Below the pieces are notes generated by a model, which did not search any database, was not told the origin of the DNA, and saw nothing but the letters and a program-made list of their open reading frames with translations. The translations under genes and the position numbers were made by a program. Shown here piece after piece: positions 63,456-64,000 of a stretch of 64,000 nucleotides of DNA; position 1 is the stretch's first letter; the number at the start of each line of letters is the position of its first letter. The DNA comes from Sulfobacillus thermosulfidooxidans DSM 9293 (GTDB taxonomy: Bacteria; Bacillota; Sulfobacillia; Sulfobacillales; Sulfobacillaceae): positions 501,517-565,516 of the forward strand of contig NZ_FWWY01000001.1 in the NCBI RefSeq assembly GCF_900176145.1, in the 5' to 3' direction.

Positions 63456-64000
63456 TCACTCCTTTGTGTCATGGTTAAACAGTTTTTTAGGTATGACCGC
63501 ATGAATCCCTTTAATCGAATTCACCACTTGCGTAATCTGAAAATCGCCGCCAGCACTGAGCAGCGCATATCCTTCGGCTTCATCTAAGCCACGAGACTTT
63601 AAAAACCGTAATGATCGCTCCAGGGTATCTGTCATGGCCTTATCCAATGTCTCGCCAAATCCATGCACCATCCAAGCCTCGTCGGTTTCCAGCACCGGTC
63701 CTGGCACCGTCCACTGGCGGTGCAGCGCAAGCTGAACCAGAACCGTCAAATGGCCTTCGATGGCTGTGCCTGATACTTCACCATCCCCTTCGGCTAAATG
63801 GGTATCTCCCATAAACACCATGGCCTCTGGTACTTGTACGGGATAATACATCGCTGTTCCGGGCATAAAATGCCGGTTATCCACATTGCCGCCAAAAACT
63901 CCTGGAGGAATTGTAGACACCTTTCCACGCATCTTAGGTGCTACCCCACAAATCCCTAAATGAGGTCTTAACGGAACACGGTAGGATGTACAGGGTAAAC
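63456..64000 (-). CDS. acetamidase/formamidase-family protein, C-terminal part (5' cut by window)
   Basis: The frame is open to the window edge, so the N-terminus is missing. The visible 180 residues match the amidase fold: LRPHLGICGVAPK, STIPPGVFGGNVDNRHF, and the metal/active-site block GDTHLAEGDGEVSGTAIEG. It hydrolyses formamide, acetamide or a related amide to ammonia and acid. It ends 6 bp before the pxpA start, with which it is probably co-transcribed. Confidence 0.88.
   Translation of the reverse strand, partial: LPCTSYRVPLRPHLGICGVAPKMRGKVSTIPPGVFGGNVDNRHFMPGTAMYYPVQVPEAMVFMGDTHLAEGDGEVSGTAIEGHLTVLVQLALHRQWTVPGPVLETDEAWMVHGFGETLDKAMTDTLERSLRFLKSRGLDEAEGYALLSAGGDFQITQVVNSIKGIHAVIPKKLFNHDTKE

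Noticed and set aside
1-64000. CRISPR arrays, prophage genes, intact transposases
   Set aside because: No regularly spaced repeats, cas genes, phage structural genes or full transposase frames were seen on either strand.

Overview
The window looks like chromosome from a spore-forming, sulfur-oxidising Firmicute of the Sulfobacillus type (genus is inference). Supporting signs are an alpha/beta small acid-soluble spore protein, two sulfide:quinone oxidoreductase (SQR) paralogues, one followed by a DUF1641 gene, the Firmicute-style tdk-trmK-nif3-like-rnhA-rnpB block, strong AGGAGG ribosome binding sites with many ATGA/GTGA couplings, and roughly even base composition. No phage, CRISPR array or intact insertion sequence was seen.

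Layout. 1-3 kb: hydrolase tail, tRNA-Leu, glutamine synthetase and superoxide dismutase. 3.2-10.4 kb: a compact histidine operon hisC-Z-G-D-B-H-A-F-IE that has every step except a histidinol-phosphate phosphatase; a 23-bp tandem duplication has rewritten the end of hisIE. 10.3-15.4 kb: an orphan 440-aa protein, then a small protein, an OmpR-type regulator, a sensor kinase and a secreted protein. 15.7-20.4 kb: MFS transporter, SQR with DUF1641, and the spore protein. 20.4-25.8 kb: alcohol dehydrogenase, a deacetylase-like protein coupled to a frameshifted glycosyltransferase, CsaA, an HD phosphohydrolase and a small membrane protein. 25.9-28.6 kb: tandem NRAMP-like transporters, the second translationally coupled to a 38-codon leader ORF. 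28.8-32.5 kb: M20 peptidase, serine acetyltransferase, an unknown protein and a PLP dehydratase, which read as an amino-acid/sulfur module. 32.8-36.1 kb: a 54-residue Cys/His-rich miniprotein, a TDT-family transporter, a glycosyltransferase and a LysR regulator.

36.2-43.3 kb: a six-gene operon for a membrane complex of the hydrogenase-4/complex I family. Its large subunit has lost all the cysteines that bind the [NiFe] centre, while the small subunit keeps its Fe-S cysteines. This fits an energy-converting-hydrogenase-related (Ehr) complex rather than a hydrogenase. A PII-like DUF190 gene sits just upstream on the same strand. This is the most interesting system in the window.

43.9-50.8 kb: GNAT acetyltransferase with a coupled small gene, RNase P RNA, rnhA, a NIF3-derived protein, trmK, tdk, a tRNA Asn-Met/Ile-Val array, the second SQR, a GGDEF protein and a scar that looks like the right end of an IS200/IS605 element. 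50.8-56.5 kb: MBL hydrolase, then a sugar ABC importer without its ATPase, divergent from a ROK regulator. 56.5-64 kb: a gntR-oppA-oppB-oppC-nif3-like operon without ATPases, an EamA exporter, pxpA and a formamidase-like gene cut by the window edge; together they suggest peptide, 5-oxoproline and amide scavenging.
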